11,468 bases of DNA, taken from assembly GCA_902796865.1 (NCBI GenBank), contig CADBQZ010000166.1, positions 1 to 11,468 on the forward strand, in the 5' to 3' direction. Within the stretch, counting starts at the first letter, position 1. Each line of letters begins with the position of its first letter. The translations under genes were made by a program, and so were the position numbers. Below the pieces are notes generated by a model that was not told the origin of the DNA, searched no databases, and saw only the letters and a list, made by a program, of their open reading frames with translations. This document shows, piece after piece, positions 5,889 through 11,468 of the stretch. Source of the DNA: an uncultured Ruminococcus sp. (GTDB taxonomy: Bacteria; Bacillota; Clostridia; Oscillospirales; Ruminococcaceae).

Positions 5889-7691
5889 TTATTCATCAAG
5901 TTTTAATACGCTCATGAATGCTTCCTGAGGAACGGTCACTGTTCCTAACTGACGCATTCGCTTTTTACCTTCTTTTTGCTTTTCAAGCAGCTTTTTCTTT
6001 CTTGTTATATCGCCGCCGTAGCATTTAGCCAGAACGTCTTTACGAAGAGCTTTTACAGTTTCTCTTGCAATTATTTTTCCGCCTATTGCTGCCTGTATCG
6101 GAACTTCAAAAAGCTGGCGCGGGATATTTTCTTTAAGCTTTTCTACCATTTTTCTACCTCTTGAATAAGCGCCGTCAGCGTGTACGATAAATGAAAGTGC
6201 ATCGACTATATCGCCGTTGAGAAGTATGTCAAGCTTCACGAGTTTTGAAGGAACATATCCTTTCATCTCGTAATCAAATGAAGCGTAGCCTCTTGTGCGT
6301 GATTTCAAAGCATCGAAAAAGTCATATACTATCTCGTTGAGCGGCAGCTGATAGTGCAGTGCCACACGGCTTTCATCAAGATATTTCATGTCGTTGAATG
6401 TTCCTCGTCTTTCCTGACAAAGTTCCATTATGCTTCCGACAAAATCCGAAGGCGCTAATATCTCAGCGTTAACCACAGGCTCTTCGGCACTTTCTATCGT
6501 TCCGGGGTCAGGGAAATTTGTAGGATTGTCTATCATAAGCGTTTCGCCGCTTGCTAAAGTTACTTTGTATATTACCGAAGGTGCGGTAGTGATAAGATCG
6601 AGATTATATTCTCTCTCAAGTCTTTCCTGGATTATCTCCATATGAAGAAGTCCTAAGAATCCGCATCTGAATCCGAATCCAAGTGCAGCAGATGTTTCGG
6701 GTTCAAATGAAAGCGCAGCATCATTGAGCTGAAGTTTTTCAAGAGCATCACGAAGATCGCCGTATTTTGCACCGTCTGCCGGATAGATACCGGAATAGAC
6801 CATAGGGTTTACTTTTCTATAACCCGGAAGTGCTTCATCACATGGGCGTTCAGAAAGAGTAACTGTATCACCGACCTGAGTATCGCCAATACTTTTTATA
6901 GAAGCGGATATGTAGCCTACTTCGCCGGCAGTAAGACTGCCTCTGTTTATGTGACTGTCAGCATCCATGTAACCTGCTTCTACAACGTCAAATTCCGCAC
7001 CGGTAGCCATAAGCTTTATACGATCGCCTGTTTTAACAGTGCCTTCCTTGACACGAACGTAGATTATAACGCCTTTATATGCGTCATAATAGCTGTCGAA
7101 TATAAGCGCTTTCAGCGGCTTTTCGGGGTCTCCGGAAGGAGAGGGGATATCGGTCACTATCTTTTCGAGGACTTGTTCTATATTTATGCCGGCTTTAGCT
7201 GAAATTTTTGGAGCGTCCATTGCCGGTATGCCTATAACGCTTTCTATCTCTTCACACACTCTTTCGGGGTCTGCCGAAGGGAGATCTATCTTATTTACGA
7301 CAGGGACTACTTCAAGATCATGCTCGATAGCAAGATATGTATTGGCAAGCGTCTGAGCTTCTATGCCCTGTGAAGCGTCAACAACAAGTATCGCTCCTTC
7401 ACAGGCAGCAAGAGAACGTGATACTTCATAGTTGAAGTCAACGTGTCCTGGTGTATCTATGAGATTGAATATATATTCTTTTCCGTCTTCTGCTTTATAT
7501 GTAAGGCGTACAGCTCTTGCCTTTATAGTGATGCCTCTTTCACGCTCGATGTCCATGTTGTCGAGCAGCTGTTCTTCCATATCACGTTCTGCCACAGTGT
7601 ATGTTTTTTCAAGTATCCTGTCTGCAAGAGTAGATTTTCCGTGATCTATGTGAGCTATTATGCAGAAGTTGCGAATGTTTTCGTTTGCCAA
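5889..7691 (-). CDS. lepA: Elongation factor 4 (LepA), ribosomal back-translocase GTPase
   Basis: At 600 residues the protein matches full-length LepA. The GTPase motifs are all present: P-loop AHIDHGKST (13-21), switch I ERGIT (51-55), DTPGH (79-83), NKID (133-136) and SAK (164-166). EF-G-like domains II, III and V follow, then the LepA-specific C-terminal domain (about 490-600: [23 protein letters not shown]). EF4 binds stalled ribosomes and affects initiation and fidelity under ionic or low-pH stress. The start codon is TTG (7689-7691): GGAGGG (7699-7704) lies 7 bases upstream and the N-terminus MANENIRNF matches the family, so TTG is preferred over any downstream start. It is the first gene of the lepA/zinc-ribbon/hemW operon, driven by the promoter at 7757-7785. 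Confidence 0.97.
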   Translation of the reverse strand: MANENIRNFCIIAHIDHGKSTLADRILEKTYTVAERDMEEQLLDNMDIERERGITIKARAVRLTYKAEDGKEYIFNLIDTPGHVDFNYEVSRSLAACEGAILVVDASQGIEAQTLANTYLAIEHDLEVVPVVNKIDLPSADPERVCEEIESVIGIPAMDAPKISAKAGINIEQVLEKIVTDIPSPSGDPEKPLKALIFDSYYDAYKGVIIYVRVKEGTVKTGDRIKLMATGAEFDVVEAGYMDADSHINRGSLTAGEVGYISASIKSIGDTQVGDTVTLSERPCDEALPGYRKVNPMVYSGIYPADGAKYGDLRDALEKLQLNDAALSFEPETSAALGFGFRCGFLGLLHMEIIQERLEREYNLDLITTAPSVIYKVTLASGETLMIDNPTNFPDPGTIESAEEPVVNAEILAPSDFVGSIMELCQERRGTFNDMKYLDESRVALHYQLPLNEIVYDFFDALKSRTRGYASFDYEMKGYVPSKLVKLDILLNGDIVDALSFIVHADGAYSRGRKMVEKLKENIPRQLFEVPIQAAIGGKIIARETVKALRKDVLAKCYGGDITRKKKLLEKQKEGKKRMRQLGTVTVPQEAFMSVLKLDE

Positions 7692-7698
7692 AGCCTTT

Positions 7699-7704
7699 CC
7701 CTCC
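7699..7704 (-). promoter_or_regulatory. Ribosome binding site that fixes the TTG start of lepA
   Basis: GGAGGG on the minus strand is 7 bases before TTG. A strong Shine-Dalgarno offsets the weaker start codon, which usually lowers translation. Confidence 0.8.
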
Positions 7705-7756
7705 GAATAAAATATCTATATATAGTAAACGACAAATATATTTAAGTCTAATATAA

Positions 7757-7785
7757 ATTATAACATAGATTTTGCCGGTTGTCCA
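7757..7785 (-). promoter_or_regulatory. Sigma-A promoter of the lepA operon
   Basis: On the minus strand, TGGACA (7780-7785) and a perfect TATAAT (7757-7762) are 17 bases apart, with an extended TGT before the -10. AT tracts at 7791-7808 lie where an UP element would. The leader to the TTG start is about 60 bases. Confidence 0.75.
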
Positions 7786-7836
7786 CAGATTTTTTAAAAA
7801 ACGTTTTTGTTAAGGAAATATTGCCGTATAAAGAGC

Positions 7837-7864
7837 AATGCTCCTCTGATAACAGAGGAGCATT
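7837..7864 (-). terminator. Hairpin terminator after the spore protein gene
   Basis: A perfect 12-bp stem (7837-7848 with 7853-7864) closes a 4-base loop. On the minus strand, where the spore protein gene lies, the following bases (GCTCTTTAT) are only moderately T-rich; on the plus strand a run of five Ts follows. A smaller GGGC/GCCC hairpin lies at about 7875-7886. Together they isolate the spore protein gene from the lepA promoter. Confidence 0.7.
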
Positions 7865-7899
7865 TTTAATGATAGGGCTTATGCCCCGTATAAACTGAT

Positions 7900-8079
7900 T
7901 TACTGGACTTTGTAAGCGTCGATCATCTTCTTGACCATCTGGCCGCCTACTGAACCGGCTTCTCTTGATGTGAGATCACCGTTATATCCCTGCTTTAAGT
8001 TTACGCCTACTTCGCTTGCAGCTTCCATTTTAAATCTTTCAAGAGCTTCTTTGCCCTTCTGAGTAAATTCACCTTTCAT
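7900..8079 (-). CDS. Alpha/beta-type small acid-soluble spore protein (SASP)
   Basis: The 59-residue protein matches the alpha/beta SASP family that coats and protects spore DNA. KMEAASEVGVNL (17-28) is the first conserved block and contains the site where the germination protease cuts after Glu19. GYNGDLTSREAGSVGGQMVKKMI (31-53) is the second, DNA-binding block; only its key residues SR (38-39) and GSVGG (42-46) need be noted. The start is placed at 8079, where AGAGG lies 8 bases upstream; the frame is open further upstream to 8163 but that stretch is basic, unlike the family, and lacks a ribosome binding site. It lies 80 bases after ptsI with no strong terminator between them. Normal SASP genes use sigma-G; I could not identify a convincing sigma-G site. 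Its presence implies a sporulating lineage or a relic of one. Confidence 0.88.
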   Translation of the reverse strand: MKGEFTQKGKEALERFKMEAASEVGVNLKQGYNGDLTSREAGSVGGQMVKKMIDAYKVQ

Positions 8080-8159
8080 TTTGAATACCTCTTTAAAAAT
8101 TATTTTCTGCCGCATTAGTATTATTATCTTTTTAAAGAGATATATTAAAGGAAATTTTT

Positions 8160-9785
8160 TCAAAGAGAAAGGTTTCTTATTTTTTTACGCAAAGGGAGTA
8201 TGTAAGACGGAGCGGCTGAAAGCTCATCTATGCCCATTTCAAGGAACTTCTTTGTAAGTTCTGTATCTGCTGCGAGTTCACCGCATATGCCAATCCACTT
8301 TCCATTTTTGTGAGCATTGTCTGCTGCCGTTTTTATAAGTCTTATGACCGGCTCGTTTCTCTTATAAATATGAGATATACTGCTGTTCTGTCTGTCACAG
8401 GCTAAAGTATATTGCAGCAGATCGTTAGTTCCGACACTAAAAAAATCGACCAGTGGTGCAAGCCTGTCACTCATTATGGCAGCAGCAGGTGTTTCTATCA
8501 TGATGCCGTGTTCTGTATTTTCATCGAAAGAGATACCTTCCTGCAAAAGCTCCTGCCTTACTTCTTTGCAGATATCAAGAGCCTCTGTGACTTCTGTTTC
8601 GTCAGTTATCATAGGAAACATTATTCCAAGTCTGCCAAATACAGAAGCACGGTAAAGAGCACGAAGCTGTATCTTGAAAATATCCTTATGCAGAAAGCTC
8701 GCTCTGATGCCTCGTATTCCGAGTGCAGGATTTTCTTCAGGAGTCAGTTTTATAAATTCAGGCTGTTTGTCCGCACCGATATCAAGTGTTCTTATTATGA
8801 CCTTTTTGCCCTGCATTTTTTCAAGTACGCTTTTGTAGGCTTCAAACTGTTTTTGCTCATCCGGAGCATTATTTGAATCCAAAAAGAGAAATTCGCTTCT
8901 GAAAAGACCGATGCCTTCAGCATCGTTTTTCAACGCTTCATCAGCATCTTCAGCAGAACCTATGTTTGCAAAAAGCTTTATTCCCATTCCGTCGAGAGTA
9001 ATTGTTTCTTTTCCTTTGAGATCATAAAGAAGGTCTTTTTGTATTGCTTCATTCTGCTGCTTTTCATTGAATTCTTTTAAAAATTCTTCATCAGGCGATA
9101 TTACCACTTCGCCCGAATATCCATCAACAGTTATTATATCATCGTCGTTTAAATTCTCTAAAAATTTATTGCCGACGCCTACGACTGCAGCGATACCCAT
9201 ACTTCTTGCAAGTATTGCAGTATGTGAATTTACCGAACCGTTTTCTGTCACAAAAGCAAGTATCTTATCTTTAGGCAGTGCTACCGTTTCACTCGGAGTA
9301 AGATCGTCAGCTGCGATGATCGCTTTATGACTGAACTCCTGTATGGTATTTTTAGAACCCGTAAGATTTTTTATAAGTCTCTTTACGATATCCTGTACAT
9401 CAGCAGCCCTTGCCTGCATATAATCGTCGTCCATAGAAGAAAATCTTTCGGCAAATTTTTTTCCAGTGATAAATACTGCATATTCTGCATTAGTTTTCAT
9501 TGAATATAATACGTCTTTTATATGGCTGTTGAATTCCTTATCTTCTGTCATCAGTGCGTGCATACCGAATATCTCAGCGATCTCTTCGTCTGAATTTTCG
9601 AGCACCTTTTTATAATCAGCATCAATATCTAAAAGAGTCTTTTTTTTGGCTGCTTCAAATCTTTCAAGTTCAGCATCGGTATCTTCAGAGATAGTATGAG
9701 AAACGCCCGGTTCATAACGATGAAGAATTTTTACTTTGCCTGCTGCAAGAGCGCCGCTTGCGCCTGTTCCGTTCAGTTTAAGCAT
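8160..9785 (-). CDS. ptsI: PTS Enzyme I (phosphoenolpyruvate-protein phosphotransferase)
   Basis: The 541-residue protein is a full Enzyme I, slightly shorter than the usual 570-575. Domains in order: N-terminal HPr-binding helical domain (about 1-140); phosphohistidine domain with NSHTAILARSMGI (186-198), in which His188 is the phosphorylated residue; and the C-terminal PEP-binding barrel (about 255-541). The barrel holds LFRSEFLF (294-301), RTLDIGADKQPEF (332-344), GTNDLLQYTLACDR (452-465) and active-site Cys501 in GICGELA. It takes phosphate from PEP and passes it to HPr His15, starting sugar uptake by the PTS in the cytoplasm. The ATG follows AGAGG at 10-base spacing and lies 24 bases after ptsH, the usual ptsHI operon order. 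No sugar-specific EII gene is in the window. Confidence 0.96.
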   Translation of the reverse strand: MLKLNGTGASGALAAGKVKILHRYEPGVSHTISEDTDAELERFEAAKKKTLLDIDADYKKVLENSDEEIAEIFGMHALMTEDKEFNSHIKDVLYSMKTNAEYAVFITGKKFAERFSSMDDDYMQARAADVQDIVKRLIKNLTGSKNTIQEFSHKAIIAADDLTPSETVALPKDKILAFVTENGSVNSHTAILARSMGIAAVVGVGNKFLENLNDDDIITVDGYSGEVVISPDEEFLKEFNEKQQNEAIQKDLLYDLKGKETITLDGMGIKLFANIGSAEDADEALKNDAEGIGLFRSEFLFLDSNNAPDEQKQFEAYKSVLEKMQGKKVIIRTLDIGADKQPEFIKLTPEENPALGIRGIRASFLHKDIFKIQLRALYRASVFGRLGIMFPMITDETEVTEALDICKEVRQELLQEGISFDENTEHGIMIETPAAAIMSDRLAPLVDFFSVGTNDLLQYTLACDRQNSSISHIYKRNEPVIRLIKTAADNAHKNGKWIGICGELAADTELTKKFLEMGIDELSAAPSYILPLRKKIRNLSL

Positions 9786-9809
9786 AGCTATATATCCTCT
9801 TTGCCCAGA

Positions 9810-10067
9810 TCATAGATTTTGCTTGAAAAATTCTTCAACGGCATTTGCAGCTATCTGCTCGTCCGGACCTTCAATAGTTATTGTAACGGTATCGCCTTTT
9901 CTTACACCCATACTCATAACAGCCATAAGCATTGTAAGATCATTTGAAACATCGCCTTTTTTTATTATGATAGTACTCTTGAATGTTCCGGCAAGTTTAA
10001 CAAGGTTTCCGGCAGGACGTCCGTGTATGCCGTTTGCAGCTGTAACAGTGTAATCGAATGTTTTCAT
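9810..10067 (-). CDS. ptsH: PTS phosphocarrier protein HPr, with Met in place of Ser46
   Basis: The 85-residue protein has the HPr fold length and active site GIHGRPAG with His15, the residue phosphorylated by Enzyme I. Aligned without gaps on Bacillus HPr, NLKSIMGVMSLG becomes NDLTMLMAVMSMG, so the regulatory Ser46 is Met46, with Thr45 just before it. Ser46 is what HPr kinase phosphorylates to drive CcpA-dependent carbon catabolite repression. This HPr probably retains sugar-PTS transport function but not classical Ser46 signalling. Similar Ser46-lacking HPr proteins are, to my recollection, not rare in Clostridia. Gly16 replaces the usual Ala in the HARPA motif. The ATG lies 7 bases after AGGAGG (10075-10080). 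It is the first gene of the ptsHI operon, with a perfect consensus promoter. Confidence 0.93.
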   Translation of the reverse strand: MKTFDYTVTAANGIHGRPAGNLVKLAGTFKSTIIIKKGDVSNDLTMLMAVMSMGVRKGDTVTITIEGPDEQIAANAVEEFFKQNL

Positions 10068-10110
10068 AAGCGTTCCTCCTTTTGAATGATCATTATAGTG
10101 ATTTTTTTAT

Positions 10111-10139
10111 ATTATACAATAAAATACAGTCGTTGTCAA
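10111..10139 (-). promoter_or_regulatory. Perfect consensus sigma-A promoter of ptsHI
   Basis: On the minus strand, TTGACA (10134-10139), a 17-base spacer and TATAAT (10111-10116) match the consensus exactly. Expected start near 10104, leaving a 37-base leader that includes the palindrome AATGATCATT (10085-10094). No CcpA cre site was recognised. High constitutive expression is expected. Confidence 0.9.
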
Positions 10140-10247
10140 CCGCTATGAAAAAGTGGAAATGAACAATTGCAGATTTTATAATTGTAAATAGATATTGTTG
10201 TTTATTTGATCCTATAACACCGCAAAAATCCACTTTCAAAAAATCAA
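10140..10247. other. Intergenic AT-rich stretch without a recognisable gene
   Basis: Together with the ptsH promoter and leader (10068-10139) and the hairpin and tail to 10363, this fills the nearly 300 bases between ptsH and the next frame. No supported coding frame or RNA motif is seen. AAAGTGGA (10150-10157) and TCCACTTT (10229-10236) are an 8-bp inverted repeat 71 bases apart, of unclear meaning. Confidence 0.5.
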
Positions 10248-10282
10248 CAGCCGCACAGTGATTTAAAGTACTGTAACGGCTG
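10248..10282 (-). terminator. Hairpin terminator at the end of the accessory strip
   Basis: CAGCCG (10248-10253) pairs with CGGCTG (10277-10282) and ACAGT (10255-10259) with ACTGT (10270-10274), with a small internal bulge and a 10-base loop. On the minus strand it is followed by TTGATTTTTTG. It ends minus-strand transcription before the ptsH promoter. Confidence 0.8.
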
Positions 10283-10363
10283 AAGGTTTATCGTATGAAG
10301 AGGAATGCACTAGTATTGTTAATCAAAAATTGTCAACTGATAAACGAGTTTTAAAAGAAAACA

Positions 10364-10591
10364 TTAATTGGCTAATTCCGCTCTTTTAGCTTTTTCACAT
10401 ATATCAGACATTACAGTAAATGGATTTGCTCCTTCTTCACTTCCGGAAATATCTCCAACAATATTGAATTGCTTAATATATGTAAGATCTGAAGCATATG
10501 ATTCAAATTCACTAACTGAAACAGAATCGTTATTGTCCAGTACTAAAAAAACATTGCCATCACGTCCTTGAGATGCATATAAATACGGTTC
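10364..10591 (-). pseudogene. Start-less 75-codon remnant of an unknown protein
   Basis: A minus-strand frame of 75 codons ends in TAA (10364-10366) and begins directly after a TAA at 10592-10594. It has no ATG, GTG or TTG near its beginning; the first Met is residue 61. The peptide looks protein-like rather than random: a predicted strand-rich part (NVFLVLDNND, residues 13-22), acidic and amphipathic stretches, and a helical end (CEKAKRAELAN). The preceding in-frame sequence has several stops before the EF-hand gene 60 bases upstream, so an N-terminal part appears to have been lost by deletion or frameshift. The hairpin terminator lies about 80 bases after its stop, consistent with it having once been the last gene of this unit. 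The family is not recognised. An opposite-strand reading of this region lacks a ribosome binding site. Confidence 0.4.
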
Positions 10592-10654
10592 TTATCTAAA
10601 CAATGCCTTTATCGAAAAGCTGAAATTGTTATATTTTTAAATGATATAAATTTA

Positions 10655-10885
10655 TCAATAGCCGTGATCGTCCATCCAGTCACCTACCGCATTTTGAAAT
10701 TCTTTATCATTGATGTTGCCGTCTTTATTACTGTCGTTATTGCTGTAATAGCTGTCATTTTTGTTATAATTTCCGTTTCCAGTGGACGAACGTTTCGATG
10801 ATGAGCCACAGCCTATTGCAGATAAACTATACATTGTCAAAACTGCTATAACCGCAATCGTTCTTATTGCTTTACTCATTTTCAT
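10655..10885 (-). CDS. Small lipoprotein with a single EF-hand/dockerin-like calcium loop
   Basis: The 76-residue protein has a basic start, a hydrophobic segment and a lipobox ending SAIGC, so Cys26 would be lipidated and the rest displayed outside the cell. Residues 27-50 are a low-complexity Ser/Asn/Gly/Tyr linker. Residues 51-62 (DSNKDGNINDKE) match the 12-residue EF-hand loop exactly: acidic or Asn ligands at positions 1, 3 and 5, Gly at 6, Ile at 8 and Glu at 12. The following helix FQNAVGDWMDDHGY ends the protein. One EF-hand suggests calcium binding as a dimer, or a half of a dockerin-type module; Ruminococcus is known for cellulosomal dockerins, but two repeats would be needed for a true dockerin. 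The ATG follows AGGAGG (10893-10898) at 7-base spacing. It is in line with two small genes upstream. Confidence 0.72.
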   Translation of the reverse strand: MKMSKAIRTIAVIAVLTMYSLSAIGCGSSSKRSSTGNGNYNKNDSYYSNNDSNKDGNINDKEFQNAVGDWMDDHGY

Positions 10886-10960
10886 ATAAAAACCTCCTAT
10901 TATTTATCTTTCATCAAGCGGCACTCTTGGACTGCTATCCAGATTGTGATGTTTTATCCA

Positions 10961-11095
10961 TCACTTATCATATGCTTCCACATCTGGGTCTCTTTTACTG
11001 TCATCACAGGCAGTAAAAAAAGACAACGAAGCGCCAATAATCAAGAGAGCCAATAAACCTGTAAATAATCTTTTAAACATAATATTTTTCCTCAT
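10961..11095 (-). CDS. Short lipoprotein, 44 residues, probably truncated by an in-frame TGA
   Basis: ATG at 11095 follows AAGGA at 8-base spacing and begins 4 bases after the stop of the zinc-ribbon gene. The product has a basic N-terminus, a hydrophobic stretch (residues 10-29) and a lipobox-like FTAC, with Cys30 as the lipidated residue, followed by the charged tail DDSKRDPDVEAYDK. A TGA at 10961-10963 ends it. Downstream, the same frame continues for another 18 plausible codons (WIKHHNLDSSPRVPLDER) to a TAA at 10904-10906, just before the ribosome binding site of the EF-hand gene. That spacing is what one expects if the original gene ended at 10904, so the TGA is probably a nonsense mutation. 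A second ATG at 11080 is also usable. The function is unknown. Confidence 0.55.
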   Translation of the reverse strand: MRKNIMFKRLFTGLLALLIIGASLSFFTACDDSKRDPDVEAYDK

Positions 11096-11099
11096 GGTA

Positions 11100-11309
11100 T
11101 CAATCCTTATAGTCATGCTGAAAACCACATTTTCCGCAGCAATAGGTACTCATTTTCTTTCCTAAAGCACCGCCGAGCAATCCGACAGGTCCCAAAAGTA
11201 TTCCGCCAACCGCTGCTTTACCGACACTATAGCCTTTCTTAGAAGTATCGACTTTTTTCCAATTGAGACTTTCACCACACATGGGACATTTATTTGGTGT
11301 ATAACCCAT
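11100..11309 (-). CDS. Small zinc-ribbon protein with a glycine-rich hydrophobic centre, function unknown
   Basis: The 69-residue protein has two CxxC knuckles: Cys8/Cys11 near the N-terminus (CPMCGES) and Cys58/Cys61 near the C-terminus (CCGKCGF). Between them lies a Gly- and Leu-rich segment (about residues 28-50, GKAAVGGILLGPVGLLGGALGKK) that resembles a membrane-active or glycine-zipper helix flanked by the split zinc ribbon. This layout recurs in many small Firmicutes and phage proteins of unknown role. The frame is open upstream to 11390, but the start at 11309 is chosen for AGAGG 7 bases upstream and for family-like length. It is first in the minus-strand strip and shares a divergent control region with a plus-strand gene at 11439. 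Confidence 0.65.
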   Translation of the reverse strand: MGYTPNKCPMCGESLNWKKVDTSKKGYSVGKAAVGGILLGPVGLLGGALGKKMSTYCCGKCGFQHDYKD

Positions 11310-11341
11310 ACCCTCACCTCTCTTAAACATGATAATTAAAT

Positions 11342-11394
11342 AGTGCACTTTTTTATTATTAATCCCATTATTGCACTTATATAGGTGCAATAAT
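11342..11394. promoter_or_regulatory. Palindromic operator-like region between divergent genes
   Basis: A perfect 10-bp inverted repeat, ATTATTGCAC (11367-11376) and GTGCAATAAT (11385-11394), has an 8-base centre. A second palindrome, AGTGCACT (11342-11349), contains the same GTGCA element. The larger repeat lies exactly at the expected transcription start of the minus-strand strip, so a bound regulator could repress it. Confidence 0.55.
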
Positions 11395-11403
11395 ATTGTA
11401 GCA
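11395..11403 (-). promoter_or_regulatory. Likely extended -10 of the minus-strand accessory strip
   Basis: On the minus strand TGC precedes TACAAT (11395-11400), an extended -10. No good -35 is seen, as is common with extended -10 sites. Transcription would start near 11388, inside the inverted repeat. Confidence 0.4.
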
Positions 11404-11438
11404 TAGATATATAATAATGAGAGGAGAATTTGTATAGA

Positions 11439-11468
11439 ATGAACAAGGAAGTTGAAATCAAGATTAGA
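11439..11468 (+). CDS. Start of a divergent gene, cut by the window end
   Basis: ATG at 11439 opens a frame reading MNKEVEIKIR up to the last base. GAGGAG (11421-11426) lies 12 bases upstream, somewhat far. A TTG at 11430 is in frame but too close to that site. Ten residues are too few to name the product; it could encode the regulator binding the adjacent inverted repeat, which is a guess. Confidence 0.45.
   Translation, partial: MNKEVEIKIR

Noticed and set aside
7779..7790. DnaA-box-like TGTGGACAA
   Set aside because: Single copy with a mismatch and overlapping the lepA -35; no origin-like cluster.
8080..8159. Possible sigma-G promoter (AATACTA with upstream TTAATA)
   Set aside because: The spacer would be 20 bases, too long, and the -10 has a mismatch.
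8080..8163. Longer N-terminus for the spore protein
   Set aside because: The extra 28 residues are basic and hydrophobic, unlike any SASP, and the RBS serves the ATG at 8079.
8412..8876. A 154-codon plus-strand frame
   Set aside because: It lies wholly antisense to ptsI, whose conserved motifs cover the region; the peptide is Cys/Phe/Tyr-rich in the manner of shadow frames.
10368..10571. Plus-strand 67-codon frame opposite the orphan fragment
   Set aside because: No Shine-Dalgarno site precedes its ATG, and the minus-strand reading looks more protein-like and lies in line with the strip and its terminator.
10595..10601. A further copy of TCTAAAC
   Set aside because: It lies within decayed sequence away from any promoter; a heptamer is expected by chance at this frequency.
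11310..11390. Longer N-terminus for the zinc-ribbon protein
   Set aside because: It would run through the inverted repeat and promoter region; AGAGG is correctly spaced for 11309.
1..11468. CRISPR arrays, tRNA or rRNA genes, insertion sequences, integrase genes
   Set aside because: None were seen: no regularly spaced repeats, no transposase or recombinase motifs, and no tRNA-like cloverleaf noticed.

Overview
The window looks like a chromosomal segment of a low-GC, endospore-related Gram-positive anaerobe. The best guess is a Ruminococcus-like member of the Clostridia (Oscillospiraceae). Grounds for this: strong AGGAGG-type ribosome binding sites, TTGACA/TATAAT promoters, an alpha/beta-type small acid-soluble spore protein, the lepA-hemW gene order typical of Firmicutes, and a ptsH-ptsI operon. 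Genus is an inference; no rRNA or tRNA gene is present to confirm it.

Layout. (1) Positions 1-1785, minus strand: the first 595 residues of a YfhO-family multi-pass membrane protein, cut by the window start, with its own promoter. (2) 2040-2783, minus: a short Amidase_3-like cell-wall amidase with a C-terminal SH3b domain, no signal peptide, and a strong terminator. (3) 2901-4447, plus: a compact phage-style regulatory cassette. It holds a 54-residue Cys-rich small protein, an ArpU/RinA/DUF1492-like sigma-region-4 protein, an XRE repressor and an ImmA/IrrE-type HEXXH metallopeptidase. The first promoter carries a LexA/SOS-like palindrome, and both promoters of the cassette carry the same GTTTAGA half-site. 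No integrase, structural or replication genes accompany it. (4) 4482-7691, minus: a core operon of lepA, a small membrane zinc-ribbon protein and hemW, with a TTG start on lepA and a 4-base ATGA overlap before hemW. (5) 7900-10067, minus: ptsH, ptsI and then a spore protein gene. (6) 10248-11390, minus: an accessory strip of small genes (zinc-ribbon protein, a short lipoprotein probably cut by a nonsense codon, an EF-hand lipoprotein, and a start-less gene fragment) ending in a hairpin terminator. (7) 11439-11468, plus: the first ten codons of a divergent gene across a palindromic operator-like region.

How the parts may work together. PtsH and PtsI are the general phosphotransfer proteins of the sugar PTS; here HPr has Met at the position of the regulatory Ser46. 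LepA and HemW are housekeeping factors for translation under stress and for heme delivery. The 2.9-4.4 kb cassette has the logic of a damage-inducible switch: a repressor with an adjacent metallopeptidase that could inactivate it, a LexA-like site, and shared operators. It sits back to back with a secretion-signal-less cell-wall amidase, as a lysis gene might. That functional link is an inference. The amidase also has a sigma-K-like upstream site, which would instead make it a mother-cell lysis enzyme.
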